A stretch of 64,000 bases of DNA from Prillingera fragicola (taxonomy: Eukaryota; Basidiomycota; Tremellomycetes; Trichosporonales; Trichosporonaceae): the NCBI GenBank assembly GCA_002335605.1, contig BEDY01000002.1, positions 372,001 to 436,000 of the forward strand. The letters are read 5' to 3'. Under the pieces are notes generated by a model. It searched no databases and had not been told where the DNA came from. It worked only from the letters and a program-made list of their open reading frames with translations. The position numbers and the translations under genes are program-made. Numbering within the stretch: position 1 is the first letter of the stretch; each line of letters starts with the position of its first letter. Shown piece after piece: positions 1 through 10,061 of the stretch.

Positions 1-604
1 AACAGGCTCGGGTCACACTCGACACTCACGTAAACCTTCTTCATCTCTCCGCGGACCTTGGAAACATCATCCTTGGCAGGCGCGTTTGCACGCAGCGCCG
101 CGAGGTCCTTCTCAACCTGAGCAAGACGGTCAAGGTGCGAAGTAATGCCCGCGGTCGACTGCTGCAGCTCGTCCACCGACGCAAGCAGCAAGCCGGTGGC
201 CACCTTGGTGTCCTGCTGGAGGTAGTAGACGCCAGCGGCAGTAGCAGCCGAAAAGCCCAGGAGCTGCGCGAAGGGTTAGAAACGGTGGATGTTACGAGGC
301 AGAGGAGATCTCACGAATCCAACGATACTGCGTTCCGTCAGCTCTGTCACCTGGCCAAGACCACGCCGACTTACCCGCCACTACATTAAAAGAGTCAGAT
401 CAAGGCGTCAGACACAGGAACGAAAACAGTCAGCGCAGCCCGCACATGCCTAACGGGGTCGACGTACCGGAATCCGCCGACAGGCTTCTCAACGGGCACT
501 GTTCCAACGGTACCAACGGCCTCCTGGCGGGCGACGGCAGAGGAGGAGATGGCGCGGCGTGCTCCGGCACGGGCAGCGAGTGCGAGAGGGCGGGCGGCGA
601 GCAT
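1..604 (-). CDS. Mitochondrial membrane protein, N-terminal part (cut by window edge)
   Basis: Partial gene running off the left edge. It starts at the ATG at 604, inside a longer open frame; the start fits because an Ala/Arg-rich mitochondrial presequence follows (MLAARPLALAARAGARR, then AISSSAVARQ). Exons by frame and splice signals: 604-468, 380-375 (6 nt), 327-315 (13 nt), 263-30, then a GTGAGT donor into sequence outside the window. The joined product gives GGFRGGIVGFLLGFSAAT at residues 43-60, a Gly-rich hydrophobic segment that looks like one membrane span, followed by a helical, probably coiled-coil region (repeated ASVDELQ/LDRLAQVEKDL-type heptads). I recognise the motif as typical of uncharacterised fungal mitochondrial proteins but cannot give a function. 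The two tiny exons are the odd feature: without them the motif breaks and the frame is lost. Confidence 0.7.
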
Positions 605-865
605 GACGAGTGGCGGTTTTGGGAGAAGCGGATGGGAGGACGAGGAGGGTTGAAAAGGTCGCGAGCTCGCCGGTAGTTGCTGGTCTCCGGAGTCAATCGG
701 CCGCGATGACGATGAGAACGGGAGTATTTTGACCAACAGCCTGTGGCCATAAAGTGGGTGCAGCTGTTGATGGCCTTGAGACTACTCTGTATGCATTCAA
801 AGGGCATGATTACTGTATGCAGACGGAGAGAACAGGTCTATGAAATATACATACAGTGCACTGCT

Positions 866-2191
866 CTACCATCCCTTCCAGGTAACCCACACGTCGACGA
901 CCTCGTCCTTCTCGCCGTCCACAACGTACAGCCACGGGTAACATGCGCACACGAGGCAGGCGTGCTGGGGGATGATGCGCACCTTCTCACCAATACGCAG
1001 GTCCTTGGCACTCGCGTCCGTCTTGGTGAGCGTTCCGTGCTCCTGCGAGATACGGCCAAGGCTCCAGCCCTCGTGACCCTTGGACACGACCTTGCCGTGG
1101 CCGGGGGTCGGGCCCTGGTCCTTGCTGACTGCAAGAGCACCCGCGTCGCACATGGCCTCACCGCCCTGTCCACGGTCGTACTTGCTCACAACAGTTGCAA
1201 GAACCGTGAGCGCAGGGGAGCGGGGAGCGGTGATGAGCCCAGTGGCCATCTGCTGCAAGTCGTTCATGCAGTAGCAGCCGGCGTGCAGCTCAAGCTTTCC
1301 CTGGAGGCCACCCTGGGCCTCTGCGCCAAGCACGGCAGCGTGAGCCGTGGGTGTGGCGCCAACTGAGAGAATAAAGTCGCCCTTGACGCCGAGCTCACGG
1401 GCAACGGTGGCAGCGTCGTTGACGCACTCAATCTCGCCAGAGTAAAACTTGCCAGCAGCATCAAGGCCCTTGGAAGCATAAGACTGGCCAAAGTGTGAGT
1501 AGAAGCCGTAGATCTCAACTCCAGGCTCGGCGGCAGCAGCCTGGATAAGCTCCTTCATCTGCTCAGAACGAGGAGGGGCGCCTGCACGGTTACCACCGCC
1601 GTTGACTTTGATGAACGCGCTCCACGGCTGCTTGCGGCCGAGACGCTTGTGTTCCCGGCCAAGAGCCTCAATCTGCTCGGCGTGGTCGACCATGACGCGC
1701 AGAACGCACTTGTCGCCGGCCTTCTCCTGAGCGTCGTTCAGGTCCTCCATTCGGTCCTCGGCGATAGGAAGGGAGAACAGGATCTACTTGTCAGCGCCAG
1801 CCCACCGAGAGCACACGTACATCGTCAACCTTGCCCTCGGCCACGACACCCGACTCGAGAATGCCCCAGACCTCGGGGAAAGTCGAGGCAATAAGGAAGC
1901 GCACACCGGCCTCAACCTGAATGCGAGTGCCATCAGGCGTCTTGTGAGCTGCCGTCAGCCGTGTTCACCAATCTACTACGTACTCTTGACGTGGGCACGG
2001 AAGTGCAGGCCCTTGGCTTCGGTCTGCTGAGTGACAAACTCGCAGTTGGTCTTGAACGCCTTGATGTCCACAATGCCAGCAGGGGTACGGAGCGCGGAAA
2101 GGGGGCGGCCAACAAACTCGTCACGGAGAGCAGCCTGGTCCGGCAAGCGGATAAGCTCCATGGGCGTGAAGGTCTGAGTGATTTTGGACAT
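866..2191 (-). CDS. DSD1: D-serine dehydratase (PLP- and zinc-dependent)
   Basis: Three exons: 2191-1984, 1948-1821, 1783-866; introns of 35 and 37 nt; 417 aa. The enzyme converts D-serine to pyruvate and ammonia. The N-terminal alanine-racemase-like barrel carries HVKTHKT, split by intron 1, with Lys69 as the expected PLP Schiff-base lysine. Further on are the family elements FYSHFGQSY and SVGATPT. Near the C-terminus, PQHACLVC supplies His386 and Cys388, the zinc-ligand pair that separates eukaryotic D-serine dehydratases from D-threonine aldolases that lack it. Length matches the fungal enzyme (about 420 aa). The gene is divergent from the phosphatase-like gene at 2706. Intron 2 must be removed to join DD to ILFSLPIAEDRMED, which supports the model. 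A D-threonine aldolase-like activity is the main alternative. Confidence 0.92.
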
Positions 2192-2705
2192 GCTTGCTGT
2201 TGGAGGTGAAGAGTATGAAGAGAAGAGAGATTTGCTTTATGGAACCACTGCTTTGGAATGGTGCTGGAGCGTTATAGGGAGCTAGTTCGTGGGCCTGTGG
2301 GCAAGTAGTGGGTGGGTGGACTGTGAGTGTAATGTCAGCCGCCAACAACCGGGTCGATCTCGGTCAATTGGGTGGGGGAGTGGGGGAAGGTGGGGGAGAA
2401 TGTGTGGAGGCATCTGAGACTTTGACCTCCTCGGTGTTGGGCCATGCATATGTGGAGCTCCATTAAGGAGGCAGAGTGTTGTTGGTGGCTACTTATGCTC
2501 ATGTACAGTAGACGGTGAGAAGTACTCTTGGACGCAGTGATGAACAGGTGTCGATTCATGGTTGCGCAGTCACGCGGATAACAATGTAGCCGCGATTGAT
2601 ACTAGCCACACCAAACCATCAAGTCGACCTCGTTGGCCTTGTCGTTACCCACTCGCCCACATTCACTTGCAGCTGCTGCTAGCATCGATAAACAAGAAAC
2701 TCACA
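2192..2705. other. Divergent promoter interval, DSD1 / phosphatase-like gene
   Basis: 514 bp between two divergent start codons, so it should hold both promoters. A G-rich run of GGTGGGG-type tracts lies at about 2368-2402 on the + strand. I see no gene, RNA or repeat in it. Confidence 0.5.
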
Positions 2706-3545
2706 ATGGTTTCCCCAGCCGAACTGAAAACGCTGTGCGCTACGGACATTCGCGATCACATTCCAGAGGACACTGTCGCTGCCATCCTTGACGAGCCCCC
2801 GTTCCTCCATAGCCAGAGTGGGTTAACCAACCACCGCGACCTCGGTCTCGTCCCCGGCTCTGCCATCAAACCAGGCGTAGTACATCGCTGTGCTCAGATC
2901 CAAGACGTCCCCCAATCCACCGCTTGGATCGGGGCCAACGTCACTGCCATTGTCGACTTGCGGTCGGCGAGGGAACGCACAGCCCTCCCGGACCCAGTGG
3001 TCTCCGGGGTCCAGGGCGTGTTCCACGTACCCCTCGATGAAGGCAAGAAACTTGGTCGCGACACGCTCGAGGCGTTCGCAGCAGGCGATGGTCGAGAAGC
3101 GTGGTGTGGCGCCTACACTGCCATGCTCACGCAATACGCGGCGTCCTTCCGCGCTCTGCTCGAGCATATCCGCGATGACCGAGGACTGGTTCTCTTCCAC
3201 TGCACGGCAGGGCGAGACCGCACCGGCATTGCCGCCGGCATGTTGCATACGCTCGCAGGCACCCCCGAGGACGTCATTGTGCACGATTACATGCTCACGC
3301 GCATCGGGATCGAGCCCGCCCGTGGGGAGCTGACTGTGCATCTCGCCAAGCTGGGTGGCATTGATACGTTCGACAAGGAGTATCCGCCCGCGTGGTTTAT
3401 CAACATGGCCAACTTGCGTCCCTCGTTTTATCAGCTCTTTGTGGAAAAACTGAGGGAGAAGCATGGCGGGTGGGAGGGGTATGTGAGGAGCCTGGGCTTT
3501 GGGGATGCCGACTTGGAGAAGATCAGAAACAACCTTCGAAAGTGA
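2706..3545 (+). CDS. Tyrosine-phosphatase family protein (Y_phosphatase3 type)
   Basis: Single exon, 279 aa. Start taken at the ATG at 2706 (CACAATGG); the open frame extends further up but that stretch shows no protein character. The signature HCTAGRDRTG at residues 165-174 contains the Cys-x5-Arg phosphatase loop (Cys166 nucleophile, Arg172). Upstream is IVDLRSARER (residues 82-91), the DLRS element of the fungal/bacterial 'protein-tyrosine/serine phosphatase' family related to Mycobacterium PtpB and yeast YMR1/Siw14-like enzymes. Substrate could be phosphotyrosine, phosphoserine or a phosphoinositide; the sequence does not decide. No signal peptide or membrane segment is visible, so a soluble protein is likely. 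Confidence 0.85.
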   Translation: MVSPAELKTLCATDIRDHIPEDTVAAILDEPPFLHSQSGLTNHRDLGLVPGSAIKPGVVHRCAQIQDVPQSTAWIGANVTAIVDLRSARERTALPDPVVSGVQGVFHVPLDEGKKLGRDTLEAFAAGDGREAWCGAYTAMLTQYAASFRALLEHIRDDRGLVLFHCTAGRDRTGIAAGMLHTLAGTPEDVIVHDYMLTRIGIEPARGELTVHLAKLGGIDTFDKEYPPAWFINMANLRPSFYQLFVEKLREKHGGWEGYVRSLGFGDADLEKIRNNLRK

Positions 3546-3852
3546 GGGTAGAACATGATAGATGAAGGAGTTGCAGCTGGAGGTGGATCCTATGCCTAGA
3601 GCTGAACCCCCTTGGATGCTCAACAAGCGCTGCTTACTAGAGCCCCAGTGACCAGTGACGAGGAGGCTATGGGCGGGCGATTGTCCCGTCTGAAGACCGC
3701 GTCACACTCACAAGACTCAAGAACGCTGATCCGTGCCAAGTGTGCAACTGGAAGACTGGTAACACCCCGCTGTCCCTGCGGGTTTCATTCAATTTCTAGA
3801 ACGTGTGTGATGCAAAGTGTCATGTGGACGCATTCTCGACATGCCCGTTATC
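3546..3852. other. Convergent 3' intergenic interval
   Basis: 307 bp between two convergent stop codons. It should contain both polyadenylation regions; I see no gene or repeat. Confidence 0.4.
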
Positions 3853-4539
3853 CTACTTGAGCCCCATACCACTGAGCCTAGCGCGCGCAATCAGCCAGAC
3901 ATCTTTCATGGCCCTGTCGCACTCGGTGCACCACTCGTCGCTCTCCATGGCACGCACGAGCGCGCGCACGTCGTCGGACAAGGTGCAGGGGAGGCAAGCC
4001 TCGAACCCAGAGTCGGGCAGCGGCGACGGCGACTTTGAAAGACCAATCACAGCCTCCATCTCGGGGACGATCTCCTCGCGCGGCCGCCCGTTGACAAAGG
4101 TAACGTACCTAAGCCCGGGGAAGACGGTACTGTACACGGCATTGAGGTGGGCCAAACTATTCTCGTCAGCAAGCTCATTTCTTCGACCATCCAAAACCCA
4201 CCGCTCAAGCACGACAGGCCTGGTCGGCGTCTTGCTCTGCTCTTTGGTGCTGTGAGCGCTCATGCCGCCAACCTCGCCGATGAGGGGGTGGCCCGAGATA
4301 AAGTTCGCTTTCTGGTCCCAAGTCCAGTCGTCGGTCGAGGAGATACAGATGTCCACGACCTCGTTAAAGCTGGCAGGCGGCTGGGGCCGCGCAGTGAGCT
4401 GGAGCAGCACGGCGGGGAGGAGCACCTCGCGCAGAGGGCGGGAGGGTTCGAGAAGCGTCGTGAGTAGTTGGGCGACGGCGTCGGCGGCCTTGGGGTCGCG
4501 GAGCTCGAGAAGGCATTCTTCCGGGGTTAGAGTTGCCAT
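3853..4539 (-). CDS. URAD: OHCU decarboxylase (urate catabolism)
   Basis: Intronless, 228 aa, ATG at 4539. 2-oxo-4-hydroxy-4-carboxy-5-ureidoimidazoline decarboxylase makes S-allantoin, the third step from urate. The family block is clear: FISGHPLIGEVGG around residues 80-92 with the catalytic His in HPLIG, then LAHLNAVYSTVFPGLRYVTF around residues 129-148, followed by NGRPREEI. The protein is longer than bacterial and animal forms (about 170 aa), mainly through an insertion around residues 95-125 rich in Lys/Thr/Arg and a C-terminal extension with three Cys. No C-terminal peroxisomal SKL-type signal is seen (it ends GMGLK). It is divergent from TFB5 across 278 bp. Fungi that use purines as nitrogen source keep this gene. 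Confidence 0.88.
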   Translation of the reverse strand: MATLTPEECLLELRDPKAADAVAQLLTTLLEPSRPLREVLLPAVLLQLTARPQPPASFNEVVDICISSTDDWTWDQKANFISGHPLIGEVGGMSAHSTKEQSKTPTRPVVLERWVLDGRRNELADENSLAHLNAVYSTVFPGLRYVTFVNGRPREEIVPEMEAVIGLSKSPSPLPDSGFEACLPCTLSDDVRALVRAMESDEWCTECDRAMKDVWLIARARLSGMGLK

Positions 4540-4817
4540 GATGAGTTAGTGTGTGGAGCCGAGGTGAGTGGTCGGTCGGTCATGTGAAGACTGGGTGGGA
4601 GGGTTACGTTGTTATCGATGCCCGAGTATGGAGAGGCTGTCGCCGGGACTGATCTCCGGCGAGCCTATTGGAGAGCTCCAGTTGTAATGGATTAGAAGAT
4701 AAGCTGGCAATTGTTATTGTGATTAGGCAAATGGGCTGTCAGGTCAGGGTCGGGAACAGAGCGAAAGTTGACATCACCCACTGTCTCGAACTGCTCCGGC
4801 TCACTCATTCGTGGTCA

Positions 4818-5176
4818 ATGTCGTACGCCGCAGACCCGTACCAGGTCAAGGCGACCAGCGGGACGCTCATCACCTGCGACTCGGCCGCCAAGCAGATTCT
4901 CCTGCACCTCGACAGTATGCGTGATGGACCCAACAAGTTTGTCATTCGCGAGGACTGTGAGTGTTGCCCCAAGGCGTGGGGAGCGTGGGCTGCTTTCCCT
5001 CGGCTGGGCTGGGCTAATGAGATAGTGGGAGACACTCACCTTTTGATCAAAACGGCATTTCTCGAGGCAGCAAGGGACGCTCTCCAGGAAGAGGTACGGA
5101 TCTCGACACTGACAAACACTTGCTGACAGACAACCAGTTGGAGAAGAACACATACATTGCCGACCCAAATATGTGA
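4818..5176 (+). CDS. TFB5: TFIIH subunit Tfb5 (GTF2H5/TTDA)
   Basis: Three exons: 4818-4956, 5026-5093, 5138-5176; 81 aa. The spliced product reads KATSGTLITCDSAAKQILLH, then KFVIRED and LGDTHLLIK, matching the family order of a lead strand, CDxAxKQxLLxLD, KFxIxxL and DTHLF/LI. Intron 1 interrupts the RED|L junction and intron 2 follows QEE; the last exon encodes LEKNTYIADPNM. Tfb5 stabilises the TFIIH core by pairing with Tfb2 and is needed for nucleotide-excision repair and basal transcription in the nucleus. The family's usual length is 70-80 aa. The gene is easy to miss because each exon is short and the unspliced frame runs into intron sequence. Confidence 0.9.
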
Positions 5177-5531
5177 TACCGCATACCTGAGATTGGTGTC
5201 AAAGTGGACAGTGTATCACTAGTGTAACGACATGCAACATTTGTATATCTAGCATTTGACGTCTCCCAGGTGCAGACTGAGTTTCTGGCCGTCCGTCTTG
5301 AGGAGAAGGGAGAATTGCCCAAAACTCGCCTTTCTGGTTGCTTCAGTCAGAACGGCACTATGAGAAATGCCTGTTGGCGTTGAGAAGGTCAAACGACCCG
5401 CGGCCACGTCGTCCTGTGGACTGGCAGCTAGGCGTCGTCATATGTCGCACCCGTCTTCGTTGCCCATCATCTGCCTTCTTATCCACAACAATAAAATGAG
5501 GGGCAATGCATAATCAACTACCACCCTAGCT
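5177..5531. other. Convergent 3' intergenic interval
   Basis: 355 bp between the TFB5 stop and the MRP51 stop. It holds an AATAAA-like AATAAAATG at about 5490 on the + strand. No gene or repeat seen. Confidence 0.4.
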
Positions 5532-6782
5532 CTACTGCCTACTAATCCGTGCCAGCAAGCTATCAATGGTGCCGGCCTGCACGCTCGCCCCAAGCTTGCG
5601 AGCAGCGAGGGCTCCCTGGCCCTGGACGCGGGTCGCCCGTGGCCCGCCGAGCACGCCCATGCCGACCTCTGCGACGGTGGCGCGCGGCGCGTTCTCGCGC
5701 GACACCCACTTGGCGCTGCCGACCTCCTCGGCGGGCTGTGTTTCCTCGACGGCAATGTTGAAGCGGAAGCTGTCGAGGGGTCCTGGGAGGGCGGCGCCCG
5801 AGATCGTTTTCCTGTACGGGAGCTCCATCCAGCGCCCTGGGTTCTGGGACCCGGGCTTGACACCGATGACGCCCGCGGGCTTGTTGAGGGCAGCCTCCGA
5901 GATGCGGAAACTTGCGACGCCGCGGTCGGGGCTCTCGCGCGTGTAGTCGAATGCCTGGAGGGTTGCGCGGTCGTGGACGCGCTTCTGGCCCGAGGCACCC
6001 GAGGCGGTGAGACCACCGAGACCGACGACAAAGTCCGCGTTGGTGCCCGTGCGGTACGAGTGGGATGGGCTGCGCGAGAGGCGGTCAAGAACACGACCCT
6101 TGTGCACGCGTGACGGGTCGAGGAGGGCACCGGCGGCGGGGGCAGAAGAGTACGCGATACCATGGAGACGGTGAGGCTGGCTGTTCAGACGCTTGGACGA
6201 GGGCTCGGCGAGCTCGCGTGCGGTCAGGTTGGCCTGGAAATCTGCGCTGGCCGTCGGGCCAGTCAGGTCCTTGGCAGCGGCGTGCGGGAGGGTAGCGACC
6301 TCGGCGTCGGTGCCGGATGCGTCGGTAAAGATGGTCTCACGGAGCTCGTGGCGGTTCTCGCGCACGTGCGCGAGGTAACTCTCAAACTCGGACTCGGTCA
6401 TGGTCTCGACGTTGGGCACGTACTGGGATACCACGGGCGGGGTCTCGAGGAGGTCCTCCATCAAGGCCGAGGTCGAGGGGTTGGCCGCCCGGCGCGGTAA
6501 GCGCTCATGTGCTGGTATCCATGGCACAGATCCGTCTCCCCACATACGCATAAAGCGGACCTCCTTTTCAGCACTGGTCCAGGTCGCGTCAATGCCGGGG
6601 CCACCGTCGAGTGATTCGACCTTGATAAACTGCGAGGGCTTGGTGCGGTGCACGGGGAACTTGAGTCCCCAGTCCTGGGCCTGAGAGATCGCCTGAGGAG
6701 TCGAGGCGTACACGCGTGAAATGATCGGGTCGTGGGTGACGAACGCCGAGCGCTTGAGTAGCTGCGGGAACGAGCCAGACAT
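5532..6782 (-). CDS. MRP51: Mitochondrial small-subunit ribosomal protein Mrp51 (bS1m)
   Basis: Intronless, 416 aa, ATG at 6782. The N-terminus has the Mrp51 family layout: a short leader, LLKRSAFVTHDPIISRVYAS, then QDWGLKFPVHR at about residues 37-47 (the 'GDWGLKxP' block) and SLDGGPGIDATWTSAEKEVR. In yeast Mrp51 sits at the mRNA exit side of the mitoribosomal small subunit and is needed for translation of COX2 and other mitochondrial mRNAs with defined 5' leaders. The middle holds a low-complexity stretch. The C-terminal half has a GRWMELPYRK block. A purine/pyrimidine tract lies just before the start. No membrane segment. Confidence 0.8.
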   Translation of the reverse strand: MSGSFPQLLKRSAFVTHDPIISRVYASTPQAISQAQDWGLKFPVHRTKPSQFIKVESLDGGPGIDATWTSAEKEVRFMRMWGDGSVPWIPAHERLPRRAANPSTSALMEDLLETPPVVSQYVPNVETMTESEFESYLAHVRENRHELRETIFTDASGTDAEVATLPHAAAKDLTGPTASADFQANLTARELAEPSSKRLNSQPHRLHGIAYSSAPAAGALLDPSRVHKGRVLDRLSRSPSHSYRTGTNADFVVGLGGLTASGASGQKRVHDRATLQAFDYTRESPDRGVASFRISEAALNKPAGVIGVKPGSQNPGRWMELPYRKTISGAALPGPLDSFRFNIAVEETQPAEEVGSAKWVSRENAPRATVAEVGMGVLGGPRATRVQGQGALAARKLGASVQAGTIDSLLARISRQ

Positions 6783-7901
6783 TGTGGAAGGAGGAGCGGG
6801 TGAAAGGAAGGGTGGAAGGGAGGAAGGGAGGGGCGGGGGGAAGTGGACTAGCGACGGTCGCTAGCTGTGATGTGTAGAGCTAATCTACGTGCAGGGCCCA
6901 GTGCTCGCTGCTGCTGTGCTGTACAGGTCGTCGCGAACGATGTGTCGAATAGCCTCCTGGACTTTTGCTGCAACAGCGTTCGGACAGCCACGGCCCAACC
7001 TCAATGTCCTCAGTCATGGGATAAATTCATGAAAACACACCCAGCCAAAAATAATGCCCCCTGCACCCGTCCACCCTGCCTGGCCAGCCTCTCGCACCGC
7101 CCGCCTGGCAGACATACAAAACTGAGAGGTGCAGCAACTTTAGATTTCTCAATCACAAAAATACCATCGCGACCCAAATTCCTCGCTGGTGCTGTGTTCC
7201 CCAGGAAGGCTTGCCTTTCTGCGTGTGAGCTACCACCGCCGGCCGAGGCCAGACAGGACGCGTCGAGCATCGCCCTTTTTTCTGTCCTTCTGGCCCCTTT
7301 ACGGGGGTTGGGGGGGTGGGGGAGAGGTTGGCTACTTTTTTAAAACAACTTTGATGAGGCGTATGCCTAGGACTCCGAGTCACCTACGAGTAGCTACAGT
7401 TTTTCTTCTTCTGCTTTGTTTTTGTATCTCTAGATTGCTTTATGAACCATTTGGATTGCGTCTGAAGAGCCATTTTTTTGGTATGTGCAGGACGGGCGCA
7501 GGGTGAAATTTCGAGCGCGCCTGCTTTGTCGCTCTCGCCCCAGCCAACCTGGCGTCACCCCAATCTGAGCACTGGTGGACCCAGAGATCTAGATGAAGAC
7601 GCGGTGCGACAATACATGATCCAGCTGGAAGCCTTGCCTGCAGTCACTCGATACAAGCTCAACTCATAAGGGAGGTTAGCTGCCTGCCCGCATCCGTCCC
7701 CGTGCCCCATTGCGCGCCATCATGGTATCCGAAAAAGTAATGCAGAATGATACACTGGCTCTTTGAGCAGCAGTGCTAATATGTCAAGATTAACGGGGCC
7801 CAAAGTCCCCGTCCGCGTCCTTTTCTCCAAGATCCAAGACAAGTCACTTCCCACTGTCCACTATCCGCTTCTCCCTACCGCCCCTCGCCTCACACTCGCA
7901 C
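6783..7901. other. Intergenic region, MRP51 5' side to UGE1 3' side
   Basis: About 1.1 kb. Apart from the CT tract at its left end and a G-rich run at about 7300-7330 (GGGGGTTGGGGGGGTGGGGG type) I see nothing. The open frames inside are short, have no recognisable domain and use no consistent codon pattern. Confidence 0.45.
6787..6845 (-). promoter_or_regulatory. CT-rich tract upstream of MRP51 start
   Basis: On the gene strand this is an almost pure pyrimidine run (CTTCC/CCTTTC/CCCCC units) ending just before the ATG at 6782. Similar CT-rich leaders precede UGE1 and COX5 here. Such tracts often accompany strong basidiomycete promoters or 5' UTRs; the role is inferred. Confidence 0.4.
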
Positions 7902-9261
7902 TTAGGCGGTGGCCTCGTAGCCGTTGGGGTTCTTGGACTGGAAGTTCCAGAGGTCGCGGCACATCTCGTCAAGGTTGCGCTTAGCAAGGAAGCCAAGCTC
8001 CTTCTCGGCGAGTGCAGGGTTGGCGGTGAGGTCGGGGACGTCGCCGATCCTGCGGCCGACAATCTCGTACTGGTAGTCGTAACCCGATGCCTTCTTCATG
8101 GCGGCGATCATGGTGAGCACCGACTGGCCAGCGCCACGGCCAAGGTTGAAGGCACGGTACATGCCGTCCTTGCGGGGGTCGCAGTTGGTGAAAATGTTGG
8201 TCTCGTTCTCGGGAACGACCATGGCGTCGAGCGCGAGGACGTGGCCCTGCGCGAGGTCCATGATGTGGAGATAGTCACGGACACAGGTTCCGTCGGGCGA
8301 TCCGGGGTAGTCGTTGCCGAAGACCTTGAGGGGCGACTTCTCGCGGCCAACGGCAATCTGGGCGAGGAGGGGGAGGAGGTTTCCGGGCTTGCCGCGAGGC
8401 TCCTCTCCGAGCTTGCCAGAGGGGTGGGCACCGGCGGGGCTGGGAGATCAGCGATCGTTCGTTGGAGCTGTGGAGCACGCTTTGCGATGGTGCCGACCAG
8501 CGAAGGTACTCACTTGAAGTAGCGGACAGAGACGGCCTTGAGGGGCTCCTTGCGACCCTCGAGGGTGCCGGAGCGGCAGACGTCCTGGAGGATCATCTCG
8601 ACCATGGCCTTGGTGCGGCCGTAGGCCGACTCGGGCTGGAGGGGCGAGGTCTCTGGGATGGGGATAACCTCGGGGGTACCGTAGACGGTAGCCGATGACG
8701 AGAAGACAAAGTTGTTGCAGCCACGCTTGGCCATCACCTGGAGACACCTGTCAGTACACGCCAACGGAAAGAAGAGAGTGGGGCTTACCTCGAGGAGGGA
8801 GATCGAGCCAGCAACGTTGACCTTGTAGTACGAGAGGGGCTGCTCGCCGGACTCGCCGACGGCCTTGAGAGCAGCCAGGTGGACGACACCCCAGATGCCA
8901 CCGTTGTTCTCGTACTTGGCAAAGACGGCGTCGATAGTCTCGGGCTCACGGAGGTCACCGCGGTGGAACTCGGCCTGGGGAGCATCGGCACTGCGGCGGT
9001 TAGCATCTCCAGGTCGCCAAATAGATCAAACTCACCCCATCTCGTCGTGGGAAATCTCATTGCAGCGGCGGACAGCCTCGGGGAAAGCGTTGTGACAGTT
9101 GTCAATGACGACAGGAAGATAACGGCCCGAGAGCAGGAGCGAGAGGACGACGTGCGAGCCAATGTAGCCGAGGCCACCAGTGACGAGGACGCGCTGTAGG
9201 TGTGAGAATGGCTGCCAGTGGTGGTCGGTGTGCTTACCTTAAGCTGAGTGTCGCGGAACAT
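7902..9261 (-). CDS. UGE1: UDP-glucose 4-epimerase (GalE type)
   Basis: Five exons: 9261-9238 (24 nt), 9193-9036, 8990-8789, 8737-8514, 8439-7902; 381 aa. It interconverts UDP-glucose and UDP-galactose in the Leloir pathway and supplies UDP-Gal for capsule or wall glycans. NAD-binding motif [11 protein letters not shown] begins right after the first intron. The catalytic triad is Ser142/143 in FSSSATVYG, Tyr167 and Lys171 in AYGRTK. The last intron falls inside [12 protein letters not shown], the conserved extended-SDR/GalE block, which confirms the splice. It lacks the C-terminal mutarotase domain of S. cerevisiae Gal10, so it is the short single-function form. Divergent from RLI1. The first coding exon has only eight codons. 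Confidence 0.93.
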
Positions 9262-10061
9262 GCTGTAATTTGATGTGGGGTGGAAGTAGGTGGATGGGTG
9301 GAGGAGTGTAAACAAAAGTTGGATCAGGGAGATGGGTGGATAAAACGCTGGGCCGATTCTTCGGGCGTGGTCGCGTTTTGTTGATGGAGATGAGATTGTT
9401 GTGCACAGAGAAAAGAGGGGGGGGATGGGGAGCGTGTGCTAACGTTTTATACAAGCAAACAGGCTGTAGAGTATGGGCTGTACGTGGATAGCGATGGGGT
9501 TTGGATTGACAAGAACGATGAACCGAGATTCCCGTTCAGTCTAGATAATCACGGGAATGTCTGGGTCGTCTTTGGCAATCTCTGAATCTCCCCGCCCAGC
9601 CTGCCGCCGCTCGGCCCGGGCACCGACGCACACGCCCCATCGTGCACAGCCGGTACAACCCAAGGCACCACTACACCCGGATTGATAAGACAAAGTACAT
9701 TTACACGTCATATATGCCCTGTTACCATCCACCTCCCAGCTATTGGCTGAGGGCACCGTCCAACAAGAATAGGCGTGCGACACCAGTCACGTACCTATTT
9801 TATGCGCTCTGCTGCACAAGGTGGTTTTTGCCGCCCAATAATGTGTAAATTTGCTTCCGTGGTCCAAAGCTGCCAAAAGATCTTTGCTGGCCATTCGACG
9901 TCCATACCTATCAAATCAAACACAAAAGGGCTCTTGCACCAGCCACCAACTACCAACTTGTTCTCGACAGCTCGTCAGGCAGCGACAGGTGCAACCCAAG
10001 CCCCCTTACTCCTCACTGCCCTCCCCTCCTCGACTCTTGATCCGGCCCCCCTTCCCCCGCC
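9262..10061. other. Divergent promoter interval, UGE1 / RLI1
   Basis: 800 bp between divergent ATGs. A C/T-rich leader for UGE1 lies at about 9405-9425 (gene strand CCCCCCCTCTTTTC). No gene, RNA or repeat recognised. Confidence 0.45.

Noticed and set aside
4641..4661. Inverted repeat CGCCGG...CCGGCG.
   Set aside because: Six-base stem only, no T tract, in a divergent eukaryotic promoter; not evidence of a terminator or RNA.
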